Assembly: GCA_963555705.1 (NCBI GenBank)
Contig: OY743174.1
Span: 24,617,608 to 24,681,607 of the forward strand
Reading direction: 5' to 3'
DNA length: 64,000 bases
DNA from: Ligustrum vulgare
Taxonomy: Eukaryota > Streptophyta > Magnoliopsida > Lamiales > Oleaceae
Every line of letters begins with the position of its first letter. Within the stretch, counting starts at the first letter, position 1. Both the position numbers and the translations under genes were made by a program. A model generated the notes under the pieces. The model had not been told where the DNA came from and did no database searches. It saw nothing but the letters and a program-made list of their open reading frames with translations. This document shows, in pieces, positions 22,310 to 42,475 of this stretch.

Positions 22310-25300
22310 TCAGGAACGACGGTCAATCCATAATCCTTCTTCATGATTCCAACGCATGTAATTTGATTCAATGTTATCTTCCCCTAAAGTTGCACTCCCT
22401 TGTATACCAACAGAAAATGGAGGGGTTTCATCAAAGTGATCATAATCTTCTTCATCTACTACATCACAATCCCAACAATGCGTCTCTTTCCTTGAAGGAC
22501 GACTGACCACTTAGTATCAGCAAGATCAAGAACATAAAATACATGTTTGGCTTGTGATACAAGTATAAATGGCTCGTCTAGATAACCCAGCCGTCCAAAA
22601 TCCACCATAGTGAATCCTAATTCATCCACCCGAACACCCCGTCAGTTATCAACCCATTTACATTGGAAGAGAGGAAACTTGAACTCCCTGTAATCAAGTT
22701 CCCAAATATCTTCAATGATACCATAATAGGACATCGAGGCATCTACTGGCATGGTATCTTTAGCATTTGAAAAATCTCGTGATAGTGCTACTTGTGTCAC
22801 TCCACTATTTTGCACCGCACTCTTATCATCTTGATGTTTAGTGTAAAGCGTATACCCATTAATCTCATATGCTTCATATGACCTCACAATCGTGCTAGGA
22901 CCGTACGCTAACCACTTTACCGTTTCAACAATGGTATTCGGCGTTTGTGACAATTCTTTCATGTCTTTATCTTTGAACCATTTTGCAAATGAACGATTAT
23001 GTTGATAAGTTACCCACCTTTCAAATTTTGAAGGATTCTACTGCCTTATGATGGACATATGCTCGTCCAAATATGGATGAACTTCAGAAAGGTGTTATAA
23101 TACAAGGAGGTGTGCTTTATCTCGCAATTCAACATTAGGGACGATTGACTATCCAATAGTACCTTTACCTTCAAGTCTTCCATCATGCCGAGATTTAGGA
23201 ACACCAATAGTCTCAACGTCATCCAGGTAATCAGTACAAAATTAAATAGCCTCCTCAGCAGCATAACCTTCAATGATACTACCTTCAGGTCGAAATCGAT
23301 TTCTCACATATCCTTTCAATATACCTATGTATCTCTCAAATGGATACATATACCTCAAGAATACTGGACCACAGATCTTAATTTCTCTCACCATGTGAAC
23401 AAGTAAGTGCACCATAATGTCAAAAAATGATGGCGGAAAATACATTTCAAATTGACATAGAGTGATAACAATATCGGCCTGCAAATCATCCAACGCCACT
23501 GGGTCAACAACTTTGCTGCAAATTGCATTGAAGAAAAAACAAAGTTTTATAATGACTTTTCTAACATGTTTTCGGAGAATGCCTCGAATTGCAACTGGTA
23601 ACAATTGTTGCATTAAGACATGACAATCATGAGACTTCATACTGACCAATTTTAAGTCCTTCATCGACACAAGACTTTTAATGTTTGATGAGTACCCAGA
23701 TGGAACCTTAATAGCATGCAGGCACTCACAAAAACTTGTTTTCTCTTTTCTCGACAAACTATAGCAAGCCAGGGGTAAATAAGTATATTTTTCCGACTCT
23801 TGCGGTGCTAATTGATCCCGTATCCCCATTTCTACCATGTATTTCCTGACTTTAATACCATCTTTCGTCTTTCCTGGAATGTTCAACAATGTCCCAGTGA
23901 TGCTATCACAAACATTTTCCTCAACGTACATTACATCAAGACAATGCCTTATAGATAAGTATTGCCAATAAGGTAGATCCCAGAATATGGACCTCTTCTT
24001 CCAAAGACTCTTCTGAGGAGGCTTAAAAGTTTTTCCAAACAAAACATCAATATTTTTAACTCATGCTTATACCTCACCTCCTGTTAACGGTAAGCGATCT
24101 GCTCGAGCCTCGATTTTTCCATTGAATGGCTTTTTCTTCTTGCGATAAGTGTGGTCAGTAGGGAGAAATCTTCTATGACTCATAAAGACATTTTTCTTAC
24201 AGTTTTTCAACCAAATATCAATCGTGTCTTCTTCACAAACGGGACATGCTTTAGGTCATTTGTTAGTATAACCCGACAAGTTCTCATAAGCTGAAAAATC
24301 ATATACGGTGTAAAATATCATAGCACGTAAGGTGAAATTCATCTGAGTATGTGCATCAAATACCGACACGCCTTCATCCCAAAAAAGTCTTAAATCTTCA
24401 ATTAATGGGGCTAGGTAAACATCTATGTCATTCACCGGTTGTTTAGGCCCTGATATTAGCAAAAACAACATGATATACTTCCACTTCATACATAACCAAG
24501 GAGGTAGATTGTAAATCGTCAAGAGAACCGGCCAAGTGCTATGTTGACTACTCATGTTACCATGCGGGTTCATCCCATCTGTATATAGTCCAAGCCTAAG
24601 ATTCCTATCCTCGCCCCCAAATTCAAGAAACAGCCTATTAATGTTCGTCCATTGAGGAGAATAGACCATGTGTCTTAGTTTTCCATCTTCTTTTCTCTCA
24701 TCGTCATGCCACTGCATGTTCTTCGCATCCTTTGCATTGGCAAACAAACGTTTAAATCTTGGTGTTACGGGTAGGTACCATAACACCTTTGCCAGAGGGC
24801 TTTTCTTATCCTCATCGTTCACGTTCTTTCGCTTGTACCGTGATGCCCCACACTTTGAAAAAATACGCAAGTCCTTATACTCATTTCAATACAGTATACA
24901 ATCATTGGGACATGCATGTATCCTCTCGATCTCCATACCCATCTGACACGACAATTTCTTGGCCTCGTAGATTGAACTAGGAAGCTCGTTATCCTCCGAA
25001 AGCATCTCTCATAAAAGTTCCAGTAATGCCGTGAAACTCTTATCACTCCACCTATTGTTTGCTTTCAAGTTATACAATTTCAACACAGCAGACAATTTTG
25101 TAAATTTGCTATAACCAGAAAACAAAGGTTTCTCAAAATCATTGAACAAGTTATCGAATAAATGAGGCTTTTCATTGAATTCCCTTTGTATATCACGACA
25201 TCATTTCGTGTATCATATCATTCTCGTCATTTTCCACATCATTCTCACCAAAATTGCTGAAATTATTCTCCTGCAATCCGCCATCATTGTCACCAGTGCA

Positions 25301-25552
25301 TGTCCTAGGAAGCATACTCTCACCATGCCATATCCATCTTGTATAACCTTCCTTAAACCCATGACGAATCACATGGCTCTTCACTTGCTCAAAACTACAA
25401 AACTTTCTCAAATTTTTACAATCACAACAAGGACACAAAATCATTGCTTCACCTTTCTCTCTCATGTGTTCGTCCGCACATTTCATAAACTCTTCAACAC
25501 CTTTTATATATTCATGCATATTACGCCTGCCATACATCCAACCCCGATCCAT
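22310..25552 (-). pseudogene. CACTA transposase TNP2 (broken)
   Basis: Minus strand, in order: a transposase-associated N-terminal domain (25193-25552, with CPCCDCKN and GYTRWIWHGE), the TNP2 core (24256-24870, containing AKVLWYLPVTPRFKRLF and LRLGLYTDGMNPHGNMSSQH), a CPVCEEDT zinc motif near 24245, DLPYWQYLSIRHCLDVMYVE (near 23960), a DUF4218-type part (23242-23600, with PPSFFDIMVHLLVHMVREI) and a DUF4216-type end (22310-22962). TNP2 binds the termini and catalyses excision and insertion. Several in-frame stops (near 24256, 23240 and 22640) and frame changes indicate an inactive copy. It starts about 1.5 kb inside the right terminus, the usual 5' side. Confidence 0.88.
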
Positions 25553-25559
25553 ATCTAAT

Positions 25560-26689
25560 GACCTATATGTGAAGATATAATTAAAAAAATATTACTTTTG
25601 AGTTAATATTTTTAATGATAGTTACTTAAACCAACTATATATTAATAATTGAAATCAAATATGATAATTTATTATATTGAATACTTCATAATTTTACTAG
25701 TGTATTATGTTTAGTTATATATTTAGTATGGTCAACTCTGTAATAGTGAAAATCGCCTAAAAACTAATATTTCCATTTTCTTTACAAAATCGTACAGACA
25801 TTTCGGCAGAGCCTCTCCTGTAAATTGGACTAAACCAACCTATAGGAGGATTCAAAATGCCACAATAAAACGAAAGTGTTGAACCTCAACATATTCACTA
25901 CTCAACCACAATTCAAGTCAAACTTCAACATCATCAACTACTCCAAAATTAATCCAAAATCAATTCTTAATTCCTAAGAACTCAAACTATGATTCCATAA
26001 CTTAACATCACATGCATAATTTCAATAGAACTTCAATAGTACAAATTTTACAATATATCTGTCTATTAACTCAAAATCAACAATATAAAATTAACATCCA
26101 AACTAAACTAATAAAAAATAATTCATCTACACCAATTAACATATAAAATCGTAAACTAAAAAATTAAATCAATTAACTATTTCCAATACCATATATATAT
26201 ATATATACACACATACATACACACACACACTTATATACATTTATATACAAACAAATTTTTATATACAAATAAATATATATAACACATACACACATACATG
26301 TACATATATATACATAGACACATACATACACATTTCACATTTTTACACATACACATACACATATACATACACACAAATATATATATATATATATCGTGGT
26401 ACTTACGGGTTGGGAGAGAGGGGCGGTGGTGGAGGTGGCAGCGCGGTGGTGGAGGCGATAGCGCGGTGTTGGTGGCGGCGGCTCGGTGGTGGATAGTGGA
26501 GGAAGTTTGTGAATGTGAGAGAGTTAGATGATGAAGAAATAAAGAGAGGAGAGAGGTGGTGGTGTCTATATACGGTGGTGGTGGCGGCGGGGGTAGGAGG
26601 AGGCGACGGCCAGTGGTCGTTCAAAGGAAAGAGAGAGAGGCGGGAGAGTGAAGAATATGAAATGTTCAGGGGTAAAAAGAGGAATATTA
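25560..26689. other. CACTA 5' region: AT-rich, microsatellites and GC-rich block, no gene
   Basis: 25560-26180 is AT-rich without ORFs. 26194-26395 is compound TA/CA/TACA microsatellite. 26400-26620 is a GGTGG/GCGGTGGTGG-rich block giving low-complexity ORFs on both strands. No recognisable protein. Confidence 0.7.
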
Positions 26690-27014
26690 AAAGGAATGGG
26701 CGTCTATTATCAAAAGAACCGACGCCTAAACGTCGATTTTAGGCTGTTCACTAAGAACCAACGCCTAAAGCCGGCCGGTCCAACTTTAGGCGTCGGTTCT
26801 TGGTGAACTGATGCCTAAAACCGATCCTTTAGGCGTCGGTTCTTTTGAGAACCGATGCCCATTCTTCACTGTTGACTTTCTCGCGTCGATTTCTTAAATA
26901 GAACCCGCACGTATTCCTAAATCATATTTACAAAAATGCCACTGTCCTTTTTTACACGTCGGTTTTTAAAAAACCGACGTGTATTCCCCTTTTTTATGCT
27001 GTTTTGTACTAGTG
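26690..27014. repeat. CACTA right terminal inverted repeat and subterminal repeats
   Basis: Repeated TTTAGGCGTCGGTTCTTTTG-type motifs and their complements form hairpins (26696-26868). The terminal region ends in ACCGACGTGTATTCC and the tip TTTTGTACTAGTG. The outer 50 bp pair with the left end (GGAATACGCGTCGG). Confidence 0.88.
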
Positions 27015-28897
27015 AGGGCCGCTTCTTTTGGAGTTAGGCATCGTAGGTAAGGAAGTGTAAAACTTTGACGGAACAAGGTATTCTGTAATAAGGTATACCT
27101 CGGGGACCTTACTTTGACTCTTCTTGCCTCTACTTCGTCATCTGGCAACTTTACTAATGTTAAATATTCAATGATCGGATCCATCCAACTGGGCTCATGA
27201 TCTGAAATACCCATGACATCAGGCTGATGCATAATACCGGGCTCACGAAGAGTTTGCACGAATACAAATCTCTCTAAGTGGTCAGGATTGGAAAAAGTCA
27301 ATCTTGACAGAGCATCCGCTTTATGATTAGCTAACCTTTGAATTTTGTCTATGCAGCAAGACTTGAACTTCCCTTGCAAGTCCAAAACCATCATCCTATA
27401 AGATGACATTTTCTCATCTTTCGCTTCAAAAGTGCCGTTCACTTGATCTACCACCAATTGTGAATCACTTAAGACCTTGACATGCTCGACCCCTAGATGT
27501 TGAGCTGCTTGAAGTCAGGCGATAACGGCCTCATACTCTGCATCATTATTAGTTGTTGGGAAGTCAAACCTTATTGCACACTAAATTTCCATTGTGCCAT
27601 CATCTTTCTTTAGTATGATTTCAGCCCCCAAACCAGAGGCGTTCGATGCTCCGTCAACTTGCAAAGTCCATGTGGCCTCTTCCCTGTCATGACCTGTTGG
27701 CCCCCGAGGTCTTGGGGTGAGTTCGGCGACAAAGTCAGCCAAGACCTGTGCTTTTATAGAAGGTCGAGGTTTGAACTCAATGTCATATTCCCAAAGCTCG
27801 ATTGACCATTTGAGTAGCCGACCAGAGACATCCGATTTCTGCAAGATCTGTTTTAAGGGCTGATTTGTGAGGACTGTTATAGCACGGACTTGAAAGTAAG
27901 GTCTTAACTTTCTGGATGTTGTAACCAAGGCAAGTGCAAGTTGTTCTGCTAGTGTATATCGGGTTTCTACGTCCAACATCATCTTACTGACATAATATAC
28001 AGGTTTTTGGGACTTCCCTTCCTCTTTGACCAAAACAGTGCTCACAGCATGATTTGAAACTGCTAGATACAAGAACATATTGTCTCCTGGATGTGACTTT
28101 ACCAATATTGGAGGAGTACCCAAATATTCCTTCAACTTCCTGAAGGAGATCTCACACTCTTCATCCCACCTAAAATCTTTGTTTCCTCTGAGAGTCTTGA
28201 AGAAGGGAAAACATTTATCTGCTACCCTTAACATAAAATGACCCAATGCTGCCACTCTTCCAGTAAGCTTCTGTATTTCCCTAATGTTCCTGGGAGGTTC
28301 CATTGATGTAAGGGCTATAATTTTATCTGGATTAACTTCAATACCTCTCTGAGTAATCATGAATCCCAAAAAAATTCCCGAGCTTACTCCGAAAGTGCAC
28401 TTGGCGGGTTTCAGTTTCATCTGATGTTCTCTGAGTGTAGAGAATATGTCTTCCAAGTCAACAATGTGGTCTTTCTTTCTCGAGCTCTTTACAACCATGT
28501 CATCGACATAAACTTCAATGTTCAGTACGATATGCTTTGAGAAGACCATGTTTACCAATCTTTGATAAGTAGCCCCGACATTCTTTAATCCAAAGGACAT
28601 GACTTTATAGCAGTATATTCCTTCATCTGCCATAAAGGAAGTTTTCTCTTGATCTTCCTGCGCCATACGAATTTGATGATATCCTAAGAATGCATCGAGG
28701 AAGCTGTAAAGCTCGGAACCTGATGTGGAATCCACTAATCTGTTGATCCGAGGAAGATGATAACTGTCTTTTGGACATGCTTTATTTAAATCTGTAAAAT
28801 CTATGCAGACTCGCCACTTCCCATTCAGCTTATTGACCAATACCACGTTGGCTAGCCATTCTGGATATTTTACTTCCTCGATGAACCCTGCTTTCAA
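27015..28897 (-). pseudogene. Tat-lineage Gypsy reverse transcriptase and RNase H
   Basis: Minus strand. The RT contains WRVCIDFTDLNKACPKDSYH (near 28820), the catalytic YVDDM (near 28505) and SFGLKN (near 28590), followed by thumb and connection. RNase H begins at TWTLQVDGASNASG (near 27655) with NNDAEYEAVIA near 27545. The D-L-N-K-A-C-P-K-D pattern is typical of the Tat/Ogre/Retand lineage. The RT frame is open over 438 codons, with stops at the RNase H entry (27581) and near 27515. It ends at LTPKEA where the CACTA element inserted; the rest is at 1-925. Confidence 0.9.
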
Positions 28898-29731
28898 AAG
28901 CTTATCTATCTCCTCCTTTATTATTTGCCTTCTTTCTGTGGCAAACTGCCTTCTTCACTGTTTTACAGGCTTCTTGTCGGGCATGACATTGAGTCTGTGT
29001 TCAACAAGTGCGGGTTCGATCCTGGGCATATCTTCTACACTCCATGCAAATATGTCGATATTTCTCTTTAAACATTTTGACAATTCTTCCTTCATTAATT
29101 TGGGGAGTTCTTTCCCAATCGTGAAACTCTTCCCTTCTGAAATTAGAACTTCTTTCAGCTCTTCCACTAGTGACATGCGCTCTTCTACAGGAAGTTCAAT
29201 TGACATCAAATCCGTTTTACTCTTCCCAATACAGTTGATATAACAACTTCTGGCCATTGACTGATTTCCCTGTACTGTTTCTATGCCTGCGGAAGTCAGG
29301 AACTTGATTGCCAGATGATATGTTGATACTATAGCTTTTAAACTGTTTAAGAATGGTCTTCCCAAAATAGCATTGTAATCCATAGGGGTCTTCACAACCT
29401 GAAACGGGTTCATCTTTGTCACCAACTTTTCTTCTGATCCAAGGAAGTATGAAGGTCAATTAAGCCTTCGGGTTTCACTGTTCCTCCATCGAAGCCAGTT
29501 AGCGGAGTAATGACCTGACGGAGCCAATCTTTAGGGAGCGGCATCTTGTTGAAGGTTTCCAAAGAAAGGACATTAGCTGCACTTTCATTATCCACGAGCA
29601 CCCTCCTTACATCAAAATTTGCAATTGTGGCTTGATTACAATGGCATCGTCATGGGGATAGGAAATTCCTTCCATGTCCGTGTTACTGAAACTGATGTTG
29701 CTTGAAACTTCATGGTCATGACTTCCCGACC
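28898..29731 (-). pseudogene. Tat-lineage protease and linker region
   Basis: Minus strand between gag and RT. It includes VLVDNESAANVLSLETFNKM (near 29600-29540), occupying the aspartic-protease place but with an asparagine version of the active-site motif, and NAILGRPFLNSLKA (near 29360), a conserved retropepsin end. There are frame changes near 29420-29460 and 29640 and a stop at 28955. Not functional. Confidence 0.75.
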
Positions 29732-31214
29732 TTATTCCTGATCACCCAGTGCCCGAGCATGGTTTTTCCTTACATTATTTGAATCGCCTCCAGAAGCTAT
29801 TCCTCCGACGATAAAATTTATGGTGCCAGCGGATCTGTTCTTCTCTTCACCTCTTACCTGATCTTTATCTTCTTTCTTTATGTAATGTCCCAGGAAGCCT
29901 CTTTTTATGAGGGCTTCTATCTCCTGTTTTAGTGTTCTGCACTCATCCGTGGTATGACCTGGGCTCTTGTGGAAGTCACAATACTTATGTCGATTATTTT
30001 CTTCGATCTTCCCCTTGATAGGCTTTAGCCAACGCAAATATTCGCGCCTTTGATTTCCATGAGGATGTAAGATCGAGGCGCATTTAATGGAGTTAAACTC
30101 TGATGCCCATAAGTGCTTCCCTTTGTGTTAGGTCGGGAAGAATTCTTTTCATCTTCTTGCCTTGATCTCTTATGCCCCTGTTTGACGGGTTCCGAAGACT
30201 GTATTATTGCTCCATGAACTTGATCTTGTGCCCTAACCGACAACAGTGTTTCTTCCATATTTATGTATTTATCGGCCCTTCTGAGAGGTTTTGTCACATT
30301 CGCAGGTGGATTCTTAGACAAGGACATTCTGAATTTCGGCCCTCGAATAGCTAAGGTCAGGGCTGAAGTGGCCGATGAGATGTGAAGATCTGGAATCTGA
30401 AGTTTTTCGGCATTGAAGCGAGTCATGAACTCCCACAGTGTTTCATTCTGTCCTTGCCTTAACTGCATGAGGGATGCGGCGGTTTTCTTGATCCTTTTGC
30501 TACTTGCAAAGAAAGCCGTGATTTCTCAATAAGATCAGCGAAGGAAGAAATTGATCCTGGGGGTATTGTAGAAAACCAGTCTCGAGCTAAATTTGTTAAG
30601 GTTTGCGGGAAGGCCTTACATAGAATCTGATCGGGAGCATTCTACATGTCCATGACATCAGTGTAGGTATTCAAGTGGTTGTTAGGATCTGTTGTTCCAT
30701 CATATTCCTTTATCCGAGGATATTTAAATCTTTCTGGTAAGGGGAACGACGTTGTTTCAGGAGTAAAAGGGGTTCTTCTTATGAAAGAGGTCCGACCTTG
30801 TGTGTTTTGCCTTATTCCATCAGCAATTCCTTCCTGAATAATTCTTGAGAGTTCTTGCTGTGTCAAGTTGGCAGATCCCTCAATCATGGGATGGGCACTC
30901 CCGATTCCCGGGGAATTGTCAGTTATAGGATTAACTGGCATGTCATCTTCCCTGGGAATCGTACCTGGAGTGTTTGGGTCAGGGGGCGCTTGACGATTAT
31001 TTTGTCGTTGAAGAGCCTGACGAAGTTCACGGAACTACTGCCGGAGTTCATTGAAATCCTCCCGACTAACCGGTTCACTGTCTGGTGTGATTTCTGGGTT
31101 TTGTTCTTCCCCAACTTCTTCAAAGGGCGGTGGATTATCTTCTTCAACTGAGGTATTGGCCGGAACAGAGAGTCATGTAGATGCGGAGGGACGAGCTTGA
31201 CGTCTATTAACCAT
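29732..31214 (-). pseudogene. Tat-lineage gag (broken)
   Basis: An ATG at 31214 (MVNRRQARPS) opens the polyprotein about 25 bp inside the primer-binding region. Recognisable parts are PLPERFKYPRIKEYDGTTDP (near 30745), the gag core (FMTRFNAEKLQIPD near 30430) and a zinc-knuckle-like CDFHKSPGHTTDEC (near 29960). Stops occur near 31172, 31036, 30642 and 30500. Gag would form the particle; this copy cannot. Confidence 0.82.
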
Positions 31215-31231
31215 GGCTAATTGTGTCTTTT

Positions 31232-31254
31232 CCTACAGACGGCACCAATTGATG
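31232..31254 (-). promoter_or_regulatory. Tat element primer-binding site region
   Basis: On the minus strand ATTGGTGCCGTCTGTAGGA follows the LTR end ACAGCA; it resembles the TTTGGCGCCGTC primer sites of Tat elements. Confidence 0.65.
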
Positions 31255-31933
31255 CTGTAAAAAATCCTAATCTTGACGTGGCAGGATCTGGTGATACTTA
31301 ATTGCTGGAAAAGAGGAATGAATTCGCCTTGGATGAACTGTAAAAAGGCGAGGAGGATTCTCCCCGTCGCTTCTCCGGTGTGAGAATTAGTATTCTGGAG
31401 AAAAGTAGAGAGAGAATATTTAACTGGAAAATGTAAAGAATATTGAATGAATAATTTGTCATCAAAGGAACTGTATTTATAGGGCTGAAAAGTTCATAAC
31501 CTTTTTAAGTGAAAGAGGGAGTTCTTTTGATATAAACTTACCTTTTAAAGAGAGTTCTATCACCACTAGATTTGATTTCCACCTTTTCATGAGATTTCCT
31601 TATTGATTGTGATTCTTCTTTGGAGGGACCCAAGAAGGTGGCCCATTGATGAGACTCACAAACGAAGAATACTTGGAGACTTGTTTGTGCCGGGCTTCTA
31701 GGCGTAATGTGACCGGGACATGCCGATCATGTAACATATCATAAACAAGATTTTGATAAAGTCAGGTTCCCCCGACCTCATCGGACATCCAAACCCGAGC
31801 ATTGATACAGGGTAAGTTTAAAACGGATCTGATAATATAATGAGCTCGGGTAATGATAGATCGGACAAGAAGGCCGGCCATATAATCAACATGGGCGGAC
31901 CTGTTTATATTTTAATCCCACGGCCCGCCTTCA
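31255..31933 (-). repeat. Tat 5' LTR (outer boundary approximate)
   Basis: Lies directly upstream of the primer-binding site. It contains a TATA box (31474-31481, TATAAATA on the minus strand). The outer end is taken at TGAAGGCGGGCCG, a plausible TG start, but its partner LTR is outside the window so this edge is a guess. Confidence 0.55.
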
Positions 31934-33059
31934 GACTACGTAAAATCATACTGATCACTTACCTTGTTCAGAACCTGAAAACAAAGAAAGAATCAAAAAT
32001 CAAACCTTTATTATTCTAAAAACTAATGAAAGTATCGATACATGTTCAAGCCATGATTCTTCATGTATCGACACTTGAGGAACTGTTTCTGCAGTTGATT
32101 TCTGATTTCAACAAAATTCTCTCATTTTTCCTTAAATTGTTGATTTAGAATCTTTGCAGAACTTTCCCAGCATTACGAACATGATTTAATACTATAAATC
32201 AAATCGAAACTACCTTTGAAATTTTAGAATTAGGGTTTCAATGTTTTGGCTTGTGTTCGGCTTTTGAATTGCCAAACGGTCCATTATTCTGTATTTCTCA
32301 TCCAAATTGAGGTCATATTTATAGCACAAATTTAGGAGTGAAATCAGATATGGTTAGCTTTAAAAATTGATTCCTAGCTTTCATGATTGCCTTTATTAGA
32401 CCAAATAATTCACCAAGGGTAGAAGCGGGTGTTGCTAAACTGCATGTTAACATGCCTGTACGTTCATGCTGGACAAGTAGCAAGATTTTATTAATCCAGC
32501 GAATTAAAACCCGTCACACGTAAAATCCTATCTGGCTTTTGCATGTATCGATACATGTTATACATGGATAAAAAATTTCAAAATTTTAATTTCCTTAAAA
32601 TTGGGGAAAATGGTGGATTGTTACATTGGAGATCGCTTGATTATAAGAGAGCCACTTTGGTCCACCTTATGAACCCGCAGGCAATCGCCTAGATTTTAAC
32701 TCAAGTCACCGCTTAGGGTAAATTCTCCAATTTCCTCTTTATTTCCACTGTTTGTAATTTGTATATTTAATTAACAAAGTGTCAGATTTTTTTGACATCT
32801 AAACAGTGTAGTGCCGGAAAATTATGAGGTTATCGCTATATTAAATTCAACTTTGTAGACTTATCTTGGTCGATAATTAAGCATTATGTTTACTTACGAA
32901 AGTTTTGATAAAACCCACATTTTTTGTACCTTTATTCCTGTAAATTAGTGCGTGTTTTACATGACCGACTAAGAACTAGGTATTACCAGAATCAAGTTGT
33001 GAATAAATATTTCCAGGAGTTGCACCCGATGTTTGTGCAACATGGAGGAGTGGATAAGG

Positions 33060-33098
<39 letters not shown>

Positions 33099-34326
33099 GT
33101 CCATTAATATGTCCATCTTCCACGTCTAAAAGTTCAGATTTCGTAATACAATTTTTTATCCAATTTAGCATCCGTTTAATAAAACTAATAAATCATAAAT
33201 ATAAATGGTCAAACTTGATTCAACCATATATTGTAATGAACGTACAAGTACTATCCGCTTATTAATTACTTATTCATCTGTACTTTTAATTAAATTGTTT
33301 GTAAATTGGATACAAACGATCCGTCAAGCCAGAATGCAATTTTTTCAATAAGAAGACATGTCTCGCGCACAAATGGATGACGATGAGACTTGAAACGAGA
33401 ACTTTGTCTGCTTTTGTAAGAATGTGTCTTTAATATGCTTAGTATAACATGGGTTTATATATTTTCTGTGAAACACGTCACATGCGCATTTTTATAAAGG
33501 GAGGATAACAATGAGACTTGAACACATTTTTCTTTTTAGTTATAGTTTCTCATAAGACAAATGTAACGTTCACATCTTTTATAAAAAGGATGACTAGAGA
33601 TTTGAACACAAGAACTTTGTTTTCTGATCTTTGATAATATGAACTACGCTCGATTGAGGGTTAATCGATTTTAAGAGTCTTTCTAAATTAAGGCACTGGT
33701 GCCTCTAAGGGTGTGCGAGAGATGTCACGTCACAGGACTTCAACATTATAGTGCACCAAAAAAAAACTTATTATTATATGACACTTAAGAAAAAAATTGA
33801 ATATAGGGCACAACGCACAGGCACCCAAAATCTCAAAGTCGACCCTTAATTAAGATGTCCCTAATTAAGATTTTAATGAAAACATATATGTATACTCGGC
33901 GGAGACTTTTACAGGATTTTAAGTTATATATTCTCAATAACTATATATAATGATTTATTAATAAAGAATTTTCTAGAGACTTAGATGGATTTCAAGTTTA
34001 AAAATACACATAACAAATTTGTTTGAAATTTCATCTTTTTTTAATGAGATTCTTATGGATTTAGAGGATACCTGAATCTAGAAGGACTTTTAAAATCCAT
34101 CAAAATTTTAGTTGAGGACAATATATATAGTGTGTTTGATATTGTTTAAAAAGAGTTTTTTTTTTTTAAATTAGTAATGATTTTTAGGAGAATTAATTAA
34201 TTATTGAAATTTGATTGAAAAGTCAAAGATTGCATTTTAATGAATTGTTGAGATTGAGTACTGTAATCCGTAGAAAAAGAGGAAAATTTAATGAAAACCA
34301 AACAATTTTATGAGTGGAATTTCATT
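31934..34326. other. Region upstream of the beta-glucosidase, no gene recognised
   Basis: 32030-32560 repeats a GTATCGATACATG dyad at 32034, 32061 (mutated) and 32546 and has a minus-strand TATA-like CTATAAATATG near 32317, so it may be an LTR fragment. 33064-33096 is a (TA)n microsatellite. Around 33350-33630 there are three degenerate repeats with GATGAGACTTGAA and AGAACTTTGT. The rest is AT-rich without coding signs. Confidence 0.5.
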
Positions 34327-34345
34327 CTATATATACTATAAAGGT
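34327..34345 (+). promoter_or_regulatory. Putative TATA box of the beta-glucosidase gene
   Basis: CTATATATACTATAAAGG lies 35-50 bp before the start codon at 34379. Confidence 0.5.
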
Positions 34346-34378
34346 AAAACTTAAAGGGATCGTAAGTAATAAGCGGAT

Positions 34379-41834
<7,456 letters not shown>

Positions 41835-41989
41835 ATCCATTTACTATATGTTTTATGAAATATCATTTTTTTAGCTAATACATCCTTAGCCTGGCTGGGT
41901 ATTTAGGCCACAGGGAATTGAGGATGAGCTGCCTTACGTCCATAAGGAAGCGTGCTTCATTATCAACGATGAATCTTGAAATTTTTTTA

Positions 41990-42234
41990 TTTTTTTTGTT
42001 TGTCCCACAAAAATTGACCACTTTCCTTTTTTAGCGTATATTAATGTCTTCATTTTCTAATAAATCCCTATTTAATATGCATTGTTATCATCAAATATGA
42101 ACAACTCATTATTTAATGTAGGGATGTATTAGGTAGAATGTTGATAAATTTATATTTCCAACATATATTAATTATGTTTTCTTAATCTGCGTGAAAATAG
42201 AAATAAATCTATCTCGGTGGGTCGGAGGGAGTAT
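41990..42234. mobile_element. Stowaway-like MITE, degenerate
   Basis: The right end, read inward, is TACTCCCTCCGACCCACCG, the standard Stowaway terminus with TA. The left end keeps only the inner part GTCCCACAAAAATTGACCAC. About 240 bp, AT-rich and non-coding, 160 bp downstream of the beta-glucosidase stop. Confidence 0.5.
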
Positions 42235-42289
42235 TTATTTTATCAAGTTCCACAATGTGACAGTGCACTGAGCAATAATATCAAACGAC

Positions 42290-42475
42290 ACAAGTTTGGT
42301 AATCGTATTTTTTAAGTTTATAAACCAGTTTATAAATTACACAATTTTTCAAATCACTTTTTAACCACATATATTTTTTCTCTCTAATTTTCATCCACTA
42401 CTTTTTACCTCAAAATCATAAATAAACAATTTATAAACGAAACAATGTTATCAAACCGAGGCAAAAGAAACAATG
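42290..42475. mobile_element. Possible small MITE
   Basis: Left AGTTTGGTAATCGTATTTTT and right AATGTTATCAAACCG are roughly inverted, with complementary TTTATAAAC/GTTTATAAA sequences inside. No coding capacity; target duplication not resolved. Confidence 0.35.

Larger units (their letters stand above)
926..27014 (-). mobile_element. CACTA (En/Spm-type) DNA transposon, 26 kb with nested insertions
   Basis: The right terminus, read inward on the minus strand, begins CACTAGTACAAAACAGC. The left terminus, read inward on the plus strand, begins TACTAGTACAGAAATGG, so its first base has changed from C to T. Both are flanked by the 3-bp duplication AGG (923-925 and 27015-27017), the length expected for CACTA elements, and the flanks join the two halves of a Gypsy pol gene. 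Subterminal regions hold many copies of GGCGTCGGTTCT in both orientations. TNP2-like and PTTA/Ulp1-like genes lie on the minus strand. The native element is much shorter; about 17 kb is the nested Athila and Tekay material. Confidence 0.93.

Noticed and set aside
26403..26742. ORFs on both strands in the GC-rich block near the CACTA right end
   Set aside because: GGTGG-type low complexity with matching ORFs on opposite strands; no protein signal.
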